The notes under the pieces are model-generated. The model ran no database searches. It saw only the letters and a program-made list of their open reading frames with translations, and had not been told where the DNA came from. From NCBI GenBank assembly GCA_900537125.1, contig UNRJ01000003.1:62001-126000 (forward strand): a DNA stretch of 64,000 nt, given 5' to 3'. Of this stretch, positions 18,439 through 27,254 are shown piece after piece. The position numbers and the translations under genes were made by a program. The stretch comes from Rhodobacteraceae bacterium Alg238-R152. Its GTDB lineage: Bacteria; Pseudomonadota; Alphaproteobacteria; Rhodobacterales; Rhodobacteraceae. How positions within the stretch are numbered: position 1 is the first letter of the stretch; the number at the start of each line of letters is the position of its first letter.

Positions 18439-21400
18439 TCCGCAGCCCTCCGTGCAGTCCGCTTGGGCAGGTCTTTCTCTGCCGCCGCGATCACTTTTTT
18501 CATGCGGGTGGCCAGCACACGTACGTTGGGTTCCAGCACCATGCTGTCGTGGTCTCCGGGCACCTCAAATACCTTTACGCTTGGCACCCACTGACCCCAG
18601 TCGTTGTCATGGAACACATAGGCCCGATCCCCATCGACCAGACGGCCGTCTCCCATGTCCCATTTGCCCACCAGCGGCGGACGGAACAGCACAAGATTGC
18701 CTTCCCAAGCCTGCATAGGGTATTGCGCCACAGCCTGCAGGAAGGCGGATTCAATTTCAGCATCGTGAAATTGCTGCCCTTGCGCCTCACCTTCGGTTTC
18801 CTCACTTGGACGACGTTTCTCGATCTCCCAAGCAATCCGGTTTTTGGCCCAAATCAATGGGTAGGCCACACCTTTGGCCTTCAATTCCTGCATCTGGATA
18901 CGCATGCGGTCCTGACGGCTGAGCGCCCGGCGCACTGGCAATGGTGTGTCGAGCATCGCGACCAGTGCAACTTTGTCGCCCTGCGCTTCCAACTGGCGGG
19001 CGATCTCATAGGCAGTGATGCCACCACCAGAGAAACCGCCAAGCAGATACGGCCCCTCCGGCTGCACCTGTTTCATCTCAGCAATGTAGTCGGTTGCAGC
19101 TTCCACAAGATTGTCATGTGGCGCAGCGTCGCCAAACAGGCCCCGCGCTTGCAGGCCATAAAACGGCCGATCCGCCCCAATTAGATGTGCCAGGTGGCGC
19201 AGGTTCAGCACATTGCCAAACATACCTGCCACCAAGAAGAACGGCGTGCGGTGCCCGCCTTCGCCCTGATGCATGGGTACCAGATGGGTGAAGCGGCTTT
19301 GCGGGCGGGCCTCGGCCTCCGCAGTGGCGTCTCCCGACGCGCCGTCGCTCAAAACCGTGTCGCCCACCCGCTCTGCAATCATCGCGGCACAGGTTTCAAT
19401 TGTCGGCGCTTCAAACAGCACCGAAATCGGGAACTCAATGGCCCAGGCCTTTTTCACCATTGCAAATAGGCGCACCGCAATCAGGCTGTGCCCGCCAAGA
19501 TCAAAGAAGCTGTCGCGGATGCCAACTTGGTCAACACCCAATAAATCTTGCCAGAAACCCGCCAACGTGCGCTGGATATCGGTCTCAGGTGCAACGTAAT
19601 CGGTTTCCAGCTCTGGTCGCTCAAAACTTTGGCTTGGTCCGCTGTGCTCATCGGCCCCGGCCTCTGCCTGCGTGATCAGCGCCGCCAAATCGAGCGAAGA
19701 AATCACCACTAGCGCGTGACTGCCGCGCAGCGCCGCTTCAAACATATCCGCACCCTGCTCTGGTCGAATGCCTTGGGACAGATTATGCGCCAGTCGTTCC
19801 TCAGCCGCAGACATCGGAGCCTGTGCTTGTACGTCCGCGTCAAAGCTGACCTCTGCTTTGCTCAGCGGCTGCGCCTTGGCAAAACCAGCGGCGGTCTGCA
19901 CCTGGCGCAGCATCAGGCCTTTGACCTCTATGCAAATCGCACCGGTGCCATCGGTCAAAACAACGTCAAATCGTGCGGAGCCTGTATCGCTGTCGCCGTC
20001 CATAAGCGTCACATGGCTCATCACCTCATCTGGCAACGGCGCATGGCGGGACAAGCGGTCGTAGCCCACAGGCACCCAGAGATGTCCTTGCGCATAGCCG
20101 GGGATCAAGTCCATGGCCCAACCGGTTGCGATGTCCAGCAAGCCGGGATGCATTTGCAGACCGTCGCCGTCAAACTGCGCATCCAGGCTCAGACGCGCGA
20201 GGCCTTGTCTGGCCCCCAACGCGGTTTCGCGCAGCACTTTCCAGCGCGGGCCAAAGCGCATATGCGCCTCTTGTGGGGCACTCAATGCAGCGCCAAATCC
20301 GTTTTGCTGTACGGGGCAATCTGCTTTTATTGCTTCAAGATCCAGCGCAGTTGGGGCAGCAACACGCACCGGTGCAAGCCGCGCCTCAGCATGGGTTTGC
20401 CACCCTTGCTGGCCTTCAAAACTCACGGCGGTTTGCACCTCAAAGTTATAACCTTCCTCTGAGCGGATCAGGCGCAATCGCATGTCTGTGCCGCCGGACT
20501 CGGCCACCCGCATGGGGCGCAAAAATAACAGATCATGAAGCGCAAATGGGGCGGTCTCGCCCTGGGCTGTCAGGGTTTCATAGGCCAACGAAATATAACC
20601 GGTGCCGGGCATAACCGCGTCGCCGTCCAGCGTGCGGTGCTCGTCCAAAACCCAGTCTTTGGCACTCAGCGTTGTGGTGAAAATCCGGTTGCCCTGTGCA
20701 TCAAAGCCAGCACCTTGCAGAAGTGGATTGTCGATCGCCTCAGTTGGCGTATCTACAATATGGCCCTGCCGCGCGGCGACAGCTTCGGCGGCCATGCCCA
20801 CGTCAGACCAAAGGCCCCAGTTGATGGCGCGCACGCGGGTTTTGTCACCATGTCTCGATTGCGCGTAGGCGTTTAGGTAGGCGTTCGCAGCCACATAATC
20901 GATTTGTCCAGCAGGGGCCGTCGCGGTTGAGGAGGAGGCAAACAGCACCAGCCAATCTAGGCCACCATCGGGGAAAATCTGCTCCAGAACCTGCGTGCCG
21001 TGCAGTTTGGGGGCAAGCACATCGTCAATGCCTGCGGAGGTTTTGGCCAACAGGGGCCCATCGTCGATCACACCGGCGGCATGGATCACGCCGTTGATTG
21101 TGCCAAACGCATCGCGCGCAACCTTCACCGCCTCTGACATCTCATCCACGTTGCACACATCCGCTGCCAAAGGCAGCACGTTGCCGCCGAGGCTTTCCAG
21201 ACGTTCCACCGCGCGAATGCGCTGTGCCACCCGATCATGCGGGGCGTGGCCGTGCAAATAATTTGCCCATGTGTCGCGCGCGGGTAGCCCGTCCCGCGCC
21301 AGCAGCGCCACATTGGCATTTGCCTCTTTGATCATGCGTTCGGCCAAGGTGAGGCCAATACCGCCAAACCCGCCCGTGATCAGATAGGTGCCGCCTTCTT

Positions 21401-24400
21401 TGAAGACCGGCATTTCTTCGGTCTCTATGGCCACTTTGCGATAGCTACGCTCAAACCGTTTTTCGCCGCGCCACGCCGCGATCTGTCCGTGCGGCGGAGC
21501 CATCAAGTCTTCCAAGATTTTGTCAGTCAGCCCATCGCGGGCCTTCTTGGCTGGCGGTACGACATCGAGCAAGGCGCAGGTCACGCCGGGCAATTCGCGC
21601 CCGATCACCTGCACCGCGCCCAGTATGGTAGATTTCTCTGGATAGGGCAGCGCTTCTTTGCGCACCTGCACCGCGCCGGAGCTCAATGCCGTGATGTGCA
21701 AAGGTGTGGGCAGGTTTACATCGCTCACCGCTTGGGCGAGGAAAAACAGGCTCATCAGCCCCTGTTCCTGATTGCGATGGAAAAAGCTCGATCCCGGACG
21801 GTGGTTTTCATCCTCAGTCAGAAGCCACATGTGCACAACGCGATCGGGCACGCGGCCTTTGTTCATCAGGCTTTGGAGCAGAGCGTCATAGCCATCGCGC
21901 CCGCGTTCCGGCGCAAGCGCGTAGCTGTCTGGCCCGGTTTCGGCAAAGGCATCGCCGGTGGTGACAGTCACCACGTCCTGTCCCGCGTCACGCAGGCGTT
22001 TGGCCAGTGCCGCACCTGTCCCGCCCTGATCCACAAAGATCAGCCAGCTGTGTTTCTCCGCCGACGCCAATTCGCTCTCAACGTCAATTTCACAGGCCGC
22101 CAATTGGGGAGTCCAAACCGGCGCGTAGCTCCAATCGGCAGCGTCTTCCAACCGCATGAGCAGGTCGTCTTTGGCCTCGAACTGCCCTTGGCCCGGCTCG
22201 ATGAAATAGCGACTGCGCTGGAAGGCATAAGACGGCAGCACCACTTTTTGACGTGGCGTGTCGCCCCAATATTGATCAAAGTTCACATTCACGCCGCAGG
22301 CCCAAAGCTGGCCCAGAACGGTGAGGAAATTGGCGTCATCTGCGATGTCATCATCTGGATGGCGTAGGGAAGACAATACTTTGTCCGCTTTCACCTGCCC
22401 GTGCATTTTCACCAAAGAGGACAGGGCTTTGCCGGGGCCTACTTCGAGATACACCCGTCCATTTTGCTGCGCGAGCGTGGTGATGCCATCTGCAAAGAAA
22501 ACGGTGTTGCGCAGGTGACCAACCCAATAGTTGGGATCGGTGGCTTCGCTGTCCAACAACGTTGCACCACTGCGATTTGAGATGATCGGCAGGCTTGGCG
22601 CGTGAAGCTGAATGGTGCGGAGATAATCCTCAAACCGGCTCAAAATCGGCTCTAACATGCGCGAATGCGCGGCGATGTTGATTGGTACCCGCTGGGTCTC
22701 GATCTCCTGATCCGCAAGTTTGACCGCCAAGGCAATCAAGGACGCATCTGATCCGGACACCACGGTCAGCGCAGGTGCATTCACCGAGGCAATATCGATG
22801 TCTTCATTCAGATGTGGTTCCACCTCCGCCAATGGCAGCGGTATGGACAACATCCCGCCCGCAGGCACTGTGTCAAACAACTGCCCGCGCAGCTGCACCA
22901 GACCCAGACAATCTTCAAACGACATCACGCCCGCCAGACAGGCTGCCGTGTTTTCGCCCATCGAGTGGCCAACCAAGGCAGCAGGCTTCACGCCCCAGCT
23001 CATCCAAAGTTGCGCCAGCGCATATTCCACCATCATGATCAGCGGCAGTTGCAGACTGGGTTTCTTCAACGTCTCTTCTGCGTCGGCGGCAGCGTCACCT
23101 TCAGCCAACCAAAGCGCGCGCAGCTCATCGCCACCTTTGCCTGCGAGATGGGCAAAGCCACGCTCCATCCACTCCTCAAACATTGGCTCCGTTTCAAAGA
23201 GATCACGGCCCATGCCCACATACTGCGCACCGCCGCCGGGAAACATAAACACCACCTCAGGTGCCTCAGCTTCGGCGGCATGGGTAAACACCCGCCGCAG
23301 GTTGCCACTTTCGAGATAGTCCGCGGCCTGCTCATGGCTTTCCGCCACAAGTACGCGCCGCTTCTCAAACGCGCGCCGCCCGTTCATGAGGGTGTGCGCC
23401 ACATCGGCCAAGGGCTGGTCCGGATGCGCTCGGAGATGCGCTGCGAGATTGGTCGCATTGGCGTCCAGCGCTTTGGTGGATCGGCCTGACACGGCGATCA
23501 ATTGAAACGGCCAATCACTCTCCGCACTTTCGGCCCGTAGGGGGGCTTCCTCAATCACCACATGCGCGTTGGTGCCGCCAACCCCAAGGCTGTTCACGCC
23601 CGCGCGGCGTGGCCCTTTGTGGCTCTCCCAGCTCTGCAAACGTGCATTCACCGCAAAGGGGCTGGTTTCAAAATCAATCGCCGGATTGGGTTTCTCAAAG
23701 CCAAGGCTTGGGGGCATTTCTTTGTGATGCAATGCCAGCGACGCCTTGATCAAGCTGGCCGCTCCTGCGGCTGTGTCCAGATGGCCGATGTTGGTTTTTA
23801 CGGAACCGATCCGGCAAAAACCGGTGTCCTCAGTGGTTTCGCGAAAGGCTTCGGTCAGCGCGGCAACTTCAATGGGGTCACCCAGATAAGTGCCGGTGCC
23901 GTGGCACTCGACGTAATCCACAGTGTCCGCAGGCACATCGGCTATGGCCAAAGCATCCGCCACGGCTGCGGCCTGACCACCCACCGAAGGGGCGAGATAG
24001 CCTGCCTTGTCACTGCCATCATTGTTGACCGCTGATCCTTTGATCACCGCCCAAATGTGATCGCCATCCGCGATGGCATCTTGCAAACGTCGCAACACAA
24101 CCACACCCGCGCCGGAGCCAAACACGGTCCCCTGTGCGCGGTGGTCGAACGCGTGGCATTCGCCGTCTGGGGATAGGATTTCGCCATCCTCAAACACATA
24201 GCCGCGCCCATGCGGTAACTCGATGGTCACCCCCCCCGCCAGCGCCATATCACACTCGCCGTTCAGGATCGACTGAGCCGCATAGTGCACCGCCACCAGC
24301 GAGGTAGAACAGGCGGTTTGCAGACCTAAGCTTGGGCCGTTCAGGTCCAAGATATGGCTCAATCGGGTGGTCAAAAAATCCTTGTCATTGCCAGTGTGGC

Positions 24401-24872
24401 GTAGAAGGAACATGCCAGTGCTGTCGACCAAATCGCGGTTTGAGCAAATGTTGAAATAGAAATAGCTGCCCATGCCGCAGCCACCATATACCCCAATGGG
24501 ACCATCAAAGGTCTCCGGCATATGGCCTGCATTTTCCAATGCCTCCCAGCTTACTTCGAGGAACTGGCGATGTTGCGGGTCCATGATTGCGGCTTCTTTG
24601 GGGGATAGCCCAAAGAACTCCGCATCAAAATTGGCAAATCCATCGAGCATCGCGGCGGCGGGCACATAGTTGCGATGCGCCATCTTGGCCCGGCTTTCGC
24701 CATTGTCGAGCAGAGTTGCCTCATCGAGTATCTTGATAGACCGGATGCCGTTGCGCAGGTTGTGCCAATACTGATCAATGCCCGACGCGCCGGGCAGGTG
24801 GGCGGCCATGCCCACAATTGCAATATCCGTCTCTGCGACCGGTTGGTCTGTCGGGCTTGTCACCACATCCAC
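18435..24872 (-). CDS. Type I PKS module: KS-AT-KR-DH-T-TE
   Basis: 2145 residues from a GTG (further GTGs two and three codons on are alternatives). The KS at 15-440 has Cys188 in TACST, His324 in ECHGTGT and His364 in TNIGHLD, so it looks active. The AT at 540-830 has Ser637 in GHSMGE; its selectivity motif reads IAAHS instead of HAFH or YASH, so the extender is uncertain. The KR (1160-1360) has TGGFGGIG and Tyr1326. DH-like domain at 1405-1660 has His1412 with PGTGY and Asp1580 in LLDIATGW. The carrier serine is Ser1796 and the thioesterase (1875-2145) has GGFSGGG with Ser1948. There is no loading AT and no ER. The order KR before DH is unusual. The stop overlaps the glycosyltransferase start. 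Confidence 0.94.
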   Translation of the reverse strand: MDVVTSPTDQPVAETDIAIVGMAAHLPGASGIDQYWHNLRNGIRSIKILDEATLLDNGESRAKMAHRNYVPAAAMLDGFANFDAEFFGLSPKEAAIMDPQHRQFLEVSWEALENAGHMPETFDGPIGVYGGCGMGSYFYFNICSNRDLVDSTGMFLLRHTGNDKDFLTTRLSHILDLNGPSLGLQTACSTSLVAVHYAAQSILNGECDMALAGGVTIELPHGRGYVFEDGEILSPDGECHAFDHRAQGTVFGSGAGVVVLRRLQDAIADGDHIWAVIKGSAVNNDGSDKAGYLAPSVGGQAAAVADALAIADVPADTVDYVECHGTGTYLGDPIEVAALTEAFRETTEDTGFCRIGSVKTNIGHLDTAAGAASLIKASLALHHKEMPPSLGFEKPNPAIDFETSPFAVNARLQSWESHKGPRRAGVNSLGVGGTNAHVVIEEAPLRAESAESDWPFQLIAVSGRSTKALDANATNLAAHLRAHPDQPLADVAHTLMNGRRAFEKRRVLVAESHEQAADYLESGNLRRVFTHAAEAEAPEVVFMFPGGGAQYVGMGRDLFETEPMFEEWMERGFAHLAGKGGDELRALWLAEGDAAADAEETLKKPSLQLPLIMMVEYALAQLWMSWGVKPAALVGHSMGENTAACLAGVMSFEDCLGLVQLRGQLFDTVPAGGMLSIPLPLAEVEPHLNEDIDIASVNAPALTVVSGSDASLIALAVKLADQEIETQRVPINIAAHSRMLEPILSRFEDYLRTIQLHAPSLPIISNRSGATLLDSEATDPNYWVGHLRNTVFFADGITTLAQQNGRVYLEVGPGKALSSLVKMHGQVKADKVLSSLRHPDDDIADDANFLTVLGQLWACGVNVNFDQYWGDTPRQKVVLPSYAFQRSRYFIEPGQGQFEAKDDLLMRLEDAADWSYAPVWTPQLAACEIDVESELASAEKHSWLIFVDQGGTGAALAKRLRDAGQDVVTVTTGDAFAETGPDSYALAPERGRDGYDALLQSLMNKGRVPDRVVHMWLLTEDENHRPGSSFFHRNQEQGLMSLFFLAQAVSDVNLPTPLHITALSSGAVQVRKEALPYPEKSTILGAVQVIGRELPGVTCALLDVVPPAKKARDGLTDKILEDLMAPPHGQIAAWRGEKRFERSYRKVAIETEEMPVFKEGGTYLITGGFGGIGLTLAERMIKEANANVALLARDGLPARDTWANYLHGHAPHDRVAQRIRAVERLESLGGNVLPLAADVCNVDEMSEAVKVARDAFGTINGVIHAAGVIDDGPLLAKTSAGIDDVLAPKLHGTQVLEQIFPDGGLDWLVLFASSSTATAPAGQIDYVAANAYLNAYAQSRHGDKTRVRAINWGLWSDVGMAAEAVAARQGHIVDTPTEAIDNPLLQGAGFDAQGNRIFTTTLSAKDWVLDEHRTLDGDAVMPGTGYISLAYETLTAQGETAPFALHDLLFLRPMRVAESGGTDMRLRLIRSEEGYNFEVQTAVSFEGQQGWQTHAEARLAPVRVAAPTALDLEAIKADCPVQQNGFGAALSAPQEAHMRFGPRWKVLRETALGARQGLARLSLDAQFDGDGLQMHPGLLDIATGWAMDLIPGYAQGHLWVPVGYDRLSRHAPLPDEVMSHVTLMDGDSDTGSARFDVVLTDGTGAICIEVKGLMLRQVQTAAGFAKAQPLSKAEVSFDADVQAQAPMSAAEERLAHNLSQGIRPEQGADMFEAALRGSHALVVISSLDLAALITQAEAGADEHSGPSQSFERPELETDYVAPETDIQRTLAGFWQDLLGVDQVGIRDSFFDLGGHSLIAVRLFAMVKKAWAIEFPISVLFEAPTIETCAAMIAERVGDTVLSDGASGDATAEAEARPQSRFTHLVPMHQGEGGHRTPFFLVAGMFGNVLNLRHLAHLIGADRPFYGLQARGLFGDAAPHDNLVEAATDYIAEMKQVQPEGPYLLGGFSGGGITAYEIARQLEAQGDKVALVAMLDTPLPVRRALSRQDRMRIQMQELKAKGVAYPLIWAKNRIAWEIEKRRPSEETEGEAQGQQFHDAEIESAFLQAVAQYPMQAWEGNLVLFRPPLVGKWDMGDGRLVDGDRAYVFHDNDWGQWVPSVKVFEVPGDHDSMVLEPNVRVLATRMKKVIAAAEKDLPKRTARRAAE

Positions 24873-24897
24873 CTGCTGTTCAATTACGCCGTCAGCG

Positions 24898-24919
24898 GTC
24901 CCCTTTTTGAAGCGGGGAC
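24898..24919. repeat. Short inverted repeat in the PKS leader
   Basis: GTCCCC and GGGGAC pair perfectly around a 10-base loop, 26 bases before the PKS start codon. No U-run follows on either strand. It may fold in the leader RNA of the PKS operon; function is unknown. Confidence 0.3.
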
Positions 24920-24971
24920 TCTTACACTTGCCTTAAAGATAGAATCCCATCCGCCCAGTAGGAAGGTGAAA

Positions 24972-26339
24972 TCAGGGCAAATTGAGGGCAGAAAGATTAA
25001 CGATCGCGCTGTTGTGTAGCCAAAAGGCGAGGCCACCTAGGCCAATGCCCAGAGTCCAGAATACCGCATCATGCTGTGCATCCCAAGCGCCATGCCGTCG
25101 GGCCAGAACAACCACCGCCGGATAGGAAAACACCATCGCCAAACCTTGCCCAACCAAGGCACCCACGAGGCCATGTTGGCTGGCCCCACCCATCAGGCCC
25201 ACCATCATCAATGCAGCCCGTGTTGCGGCCAACATGAAAAACCCACGGCTGTCCCCTGCTGCCAAAGCCGCTTGGTCATAAGTCAGCGCAATCACCTGCG
25301 GAATTTGCATCACCGCCAAAAGCACCACCACGCCACCTGCAAGCCCATAACGCGGGTCATAAAGCAGGGTGATCAACCCCACGCCAGCTAAGGCAAATAG
25401 GGCCAAAAGTCCCATCAGTCCTGCGCTCAACATCATCCGCATCTTGTGCAATTTGGCACGGTTTTCTGTGCTCTCGCTGGGAGGCTTTTCGCGGTAGATT
25501 GGGATCATGATCCGCCGCATCAACATGCCGCCAAGCAAGAGCGGGAAGGAGGCAAGGAAATAACCGATGTTGTAGACCCCAAGCGCGCCAAGGCTCAGGT
25601 GTTTGCCCAGCACAATCTTGTCACCTTGAGACAGCAGAAACCCGGCAGCAGTAGACAGAAAAATCCACTTGCCAAAATGGATGAGCTCGCCGGCGGAGGG
25701 CTTGTCCCAGCGAGGTTTGTTGAGCTCGCCGGGCAGGAAAATATAGTAGAAAACCAACTGCATAACGGTTGTGGTCACGGCATTGGCAACAAGCGCCCAA
25801 ACCGAGCCTGTTGTCCAGGCGATGACAACCCCAACCACCAACCCAATCACTTGTGCTGACAGGTCAATTGCGGTGATCCGTCCCAAGGAAAGATGGCGGT
25901 TGGCACTGTCTTTTTTGGTGGGGAACAGGCCCATGATCAGCAGCGTCAACCCGACCACTGGCAGGATGTCTGCGAGCTCTGGAGCGTCATAAAATACCGC
26001 AGCAGGTGCGGCCAATGCCCAGGTCAGCGCAAGTAGGAAAACGCCGCGCATCACCTGTATGGTCCAGGCCGTATCGAGGAAGGCACGATCTTCGCCGCGT
26101 TTGCTTTGCAAAATGGACTGGCTCACGCCCATGTCACTAAGGTTGGCCATGCCTTGCAGGAACACCCAAACAAGGCTCATCAGGCCAAAGGCTTCGGGGA
26201 ACAGCAGACGTGTGAGGATCAGGTTGGAGGCCAGCCGCAACGCTTGTGAGCCACCGTATCCAAGGATGGTCCAGCCCCCACTGCGAATGGCGCGCGCGGC
26301 GAGGGAATTGCCCTGTGTAACGCTCTTCAATCGGTTCAT
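24972..26339 (-). CDS. Oligosaccharide flippase family protein (Wzx/WzxC-type)
   Basis: 455 residues from the ATG at 26339. It is a polytopic protein with about twelve to fourteen hydrophobic helices and the typical N-terminus of the polysaccharide-exporter clan (SGGWTILGYGGSQALRL, then LFPEAFGLMSLV). Members flip undecaprenyl-linked oligosaccharides across the inner membrane. The start overlaps the stop of the upstream glycosyltransferase (ATGA), and the PKS gene begins 99 bases downstream. The flippase is therefore placed between sugar-handling genes and the PKS/NRPS line. Confidence 0.92.
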   Translation of the reverse strand: MNRLKSVTQGNSLAARAIRSGGWTILGYGGSQALRLASNLILTRLLFPEAFGLMSLVWVFLQGMANLSDMGVSQSILQSKRGEDRAFLDTAWTIQVMRGVFLLALTWALAAPAAVFYDAPELADILPVVGLTLLIMGLFPTKKDSANRHLSLGRITAIDLSAQVIGLVVGVVIAWTTGSVWALVANAVTTTVMQLVFYYIFLPGELNKPRWDKPSAGELIHFGKWIFLSTAAGFLLSQGDKIVLGKHLSLGALGVYNIGYFLASFPLLLGGMLMRRIMIPIYREKPPSESTENRAKLHKMRMMLSAGLMGLLALFALAGVGLITLLYDPRYGLAGGVVVLLAVMQIPQVIALTYDQAALAAGDSRGFFMLAATRAALMMVGLMGGASQHGLVGALVGQGLAMVFSYPAVVVLARRHGAWDAQHDAVFWTLGIGLGGLAFWLHNSAIVNLSALNLP

Positions 26340-27160
26340 CGTCCCCGGTTCCAAGTGGCGGTTCTTTGCGGGGTGAATTTCACGACAATGGACACAGCCG
26401 CATAGACCGCAAAGCCAATTGGATCACGCAGCGCCATGCTCAGTTTCTGCGCTGTGCTCAGGGAAAACTTGTCATCGTTTTTGAGCAGCTCCGGAAATTT
26501 TGCCTTAATTTCGTCAACACCTGCGTTCTGGCGGCGGCGTACTTTGACCAAAGCCGCAACGCCTTCGACCAATGGCCAATCGTAGCCTGCCTGAGTGCTG
26601 AGTCGTTCTTTTGGTGTGAAGTTTAGGCGCACAAAGGTGTCGTCGGAAATGATGCCGGGGAAGTCATGCCAACGTGCGCGACCCGCGCCGTTTACCGCAA
26701 ACAGCCCCGCGCCGGGAACCCCATGGGTGACAAAGGGCACCTGGGCATAGGTGCGTGCATAGGCCCGTGTCGCCCATGTCTCGGCCTGTGCAAGCCGCAG
26801 CGTGCCACTGGCATAGCGAGGCGCATCGGTGTCGAGCGTTTTGGCGATTTGCCCCATCAGGGCTGTGTCCACAATCACGTCTGCATCCAGATAGGCGCGC
26901 ATATCAAATGTCGCGGCTTCATCAGCGGCATTTAACGCGCCCATCTTGCCCAAGGCAGGCAGGTCCAACACTGTGAGGTGCCAGCCTTTGTCCTTGACGG
27001 CTGTGCGGAAGCTCTCGGCAATCCGAACGGTGTCATCGTCACAGCCGTTGCCTGCGACCACTAACTGTGCAGTCTCCGGTCCATCGGACGCCAGCACAGC
27101 CTGAAGGCAGGCCCCAATATGGGTGGCCTCATTGTTGGCTGGAATGAGAATGCTCAGCAC
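26336..27160 (-). CDS. Family 2 glycosyltransferase
   Basis: 274 residues from a GTG with only a weak ribosome site. The N-terminus SILIPANNEATHIGACL and the acidic motif YLDADVIVD define GT2, and a later SDDTFVRLNF fits the catalytic-base region. A hydrophobic segment near the C-terminus (IGFAVYAAVSIVV) may anchor it to the membrane. The stop overlaps the flippase start by four bases. It probably extends the lipid-linked oligosaccharide handled by that flippase; the donor sugar is unknown. Confidence 0.88.
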   Translation of the reverse strand: MLSILIPANNEATHIGACLQAVLASDGPETAQLVVAGNGCDDDTVRIAESFRTAVKDKGWHLTVLDLPALGKMGALNAADEAATFDMRAYLDADVIVDTALMGQIAKTLDTDAPRYASGTLRLAQAETWATRAYARTYAQVPFVTHGVPGAGLFAVNGAGRARWHDFPGIISDDTFVRLNFTPKERLSTQAGYDWPLVEGVAALVKVRRRQNAGVDEIKAKFPELLKNDDKFSLSTAQKLSMALRDPIGFAVYAAVSIVVKFTPQRTATWNRGR

Positions 27161-27222
27161 GTTTGGGACTCGCCTCTGACGTCACGTTTGGCGCAACCTA
27201 TCAGATCACCGCAATTCGGGGC

Positions 27223-27237
27223 AGGGGGATTCCCCCT
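27223..27237. repeat. Inverted repeat between secreted hydrolase and glycosyltransferase genes
   Basis: AGGGGG and CCCCCT are separated by three bases, just after the end of the secreted hydrolase gene (leftward reading). It is followed by only a G-rich stretch on that strand, so it is at best a weak terminator. Confidence 0.3.
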
Positions 27238-27254
27238 TTCACATCAAGCCTGTG

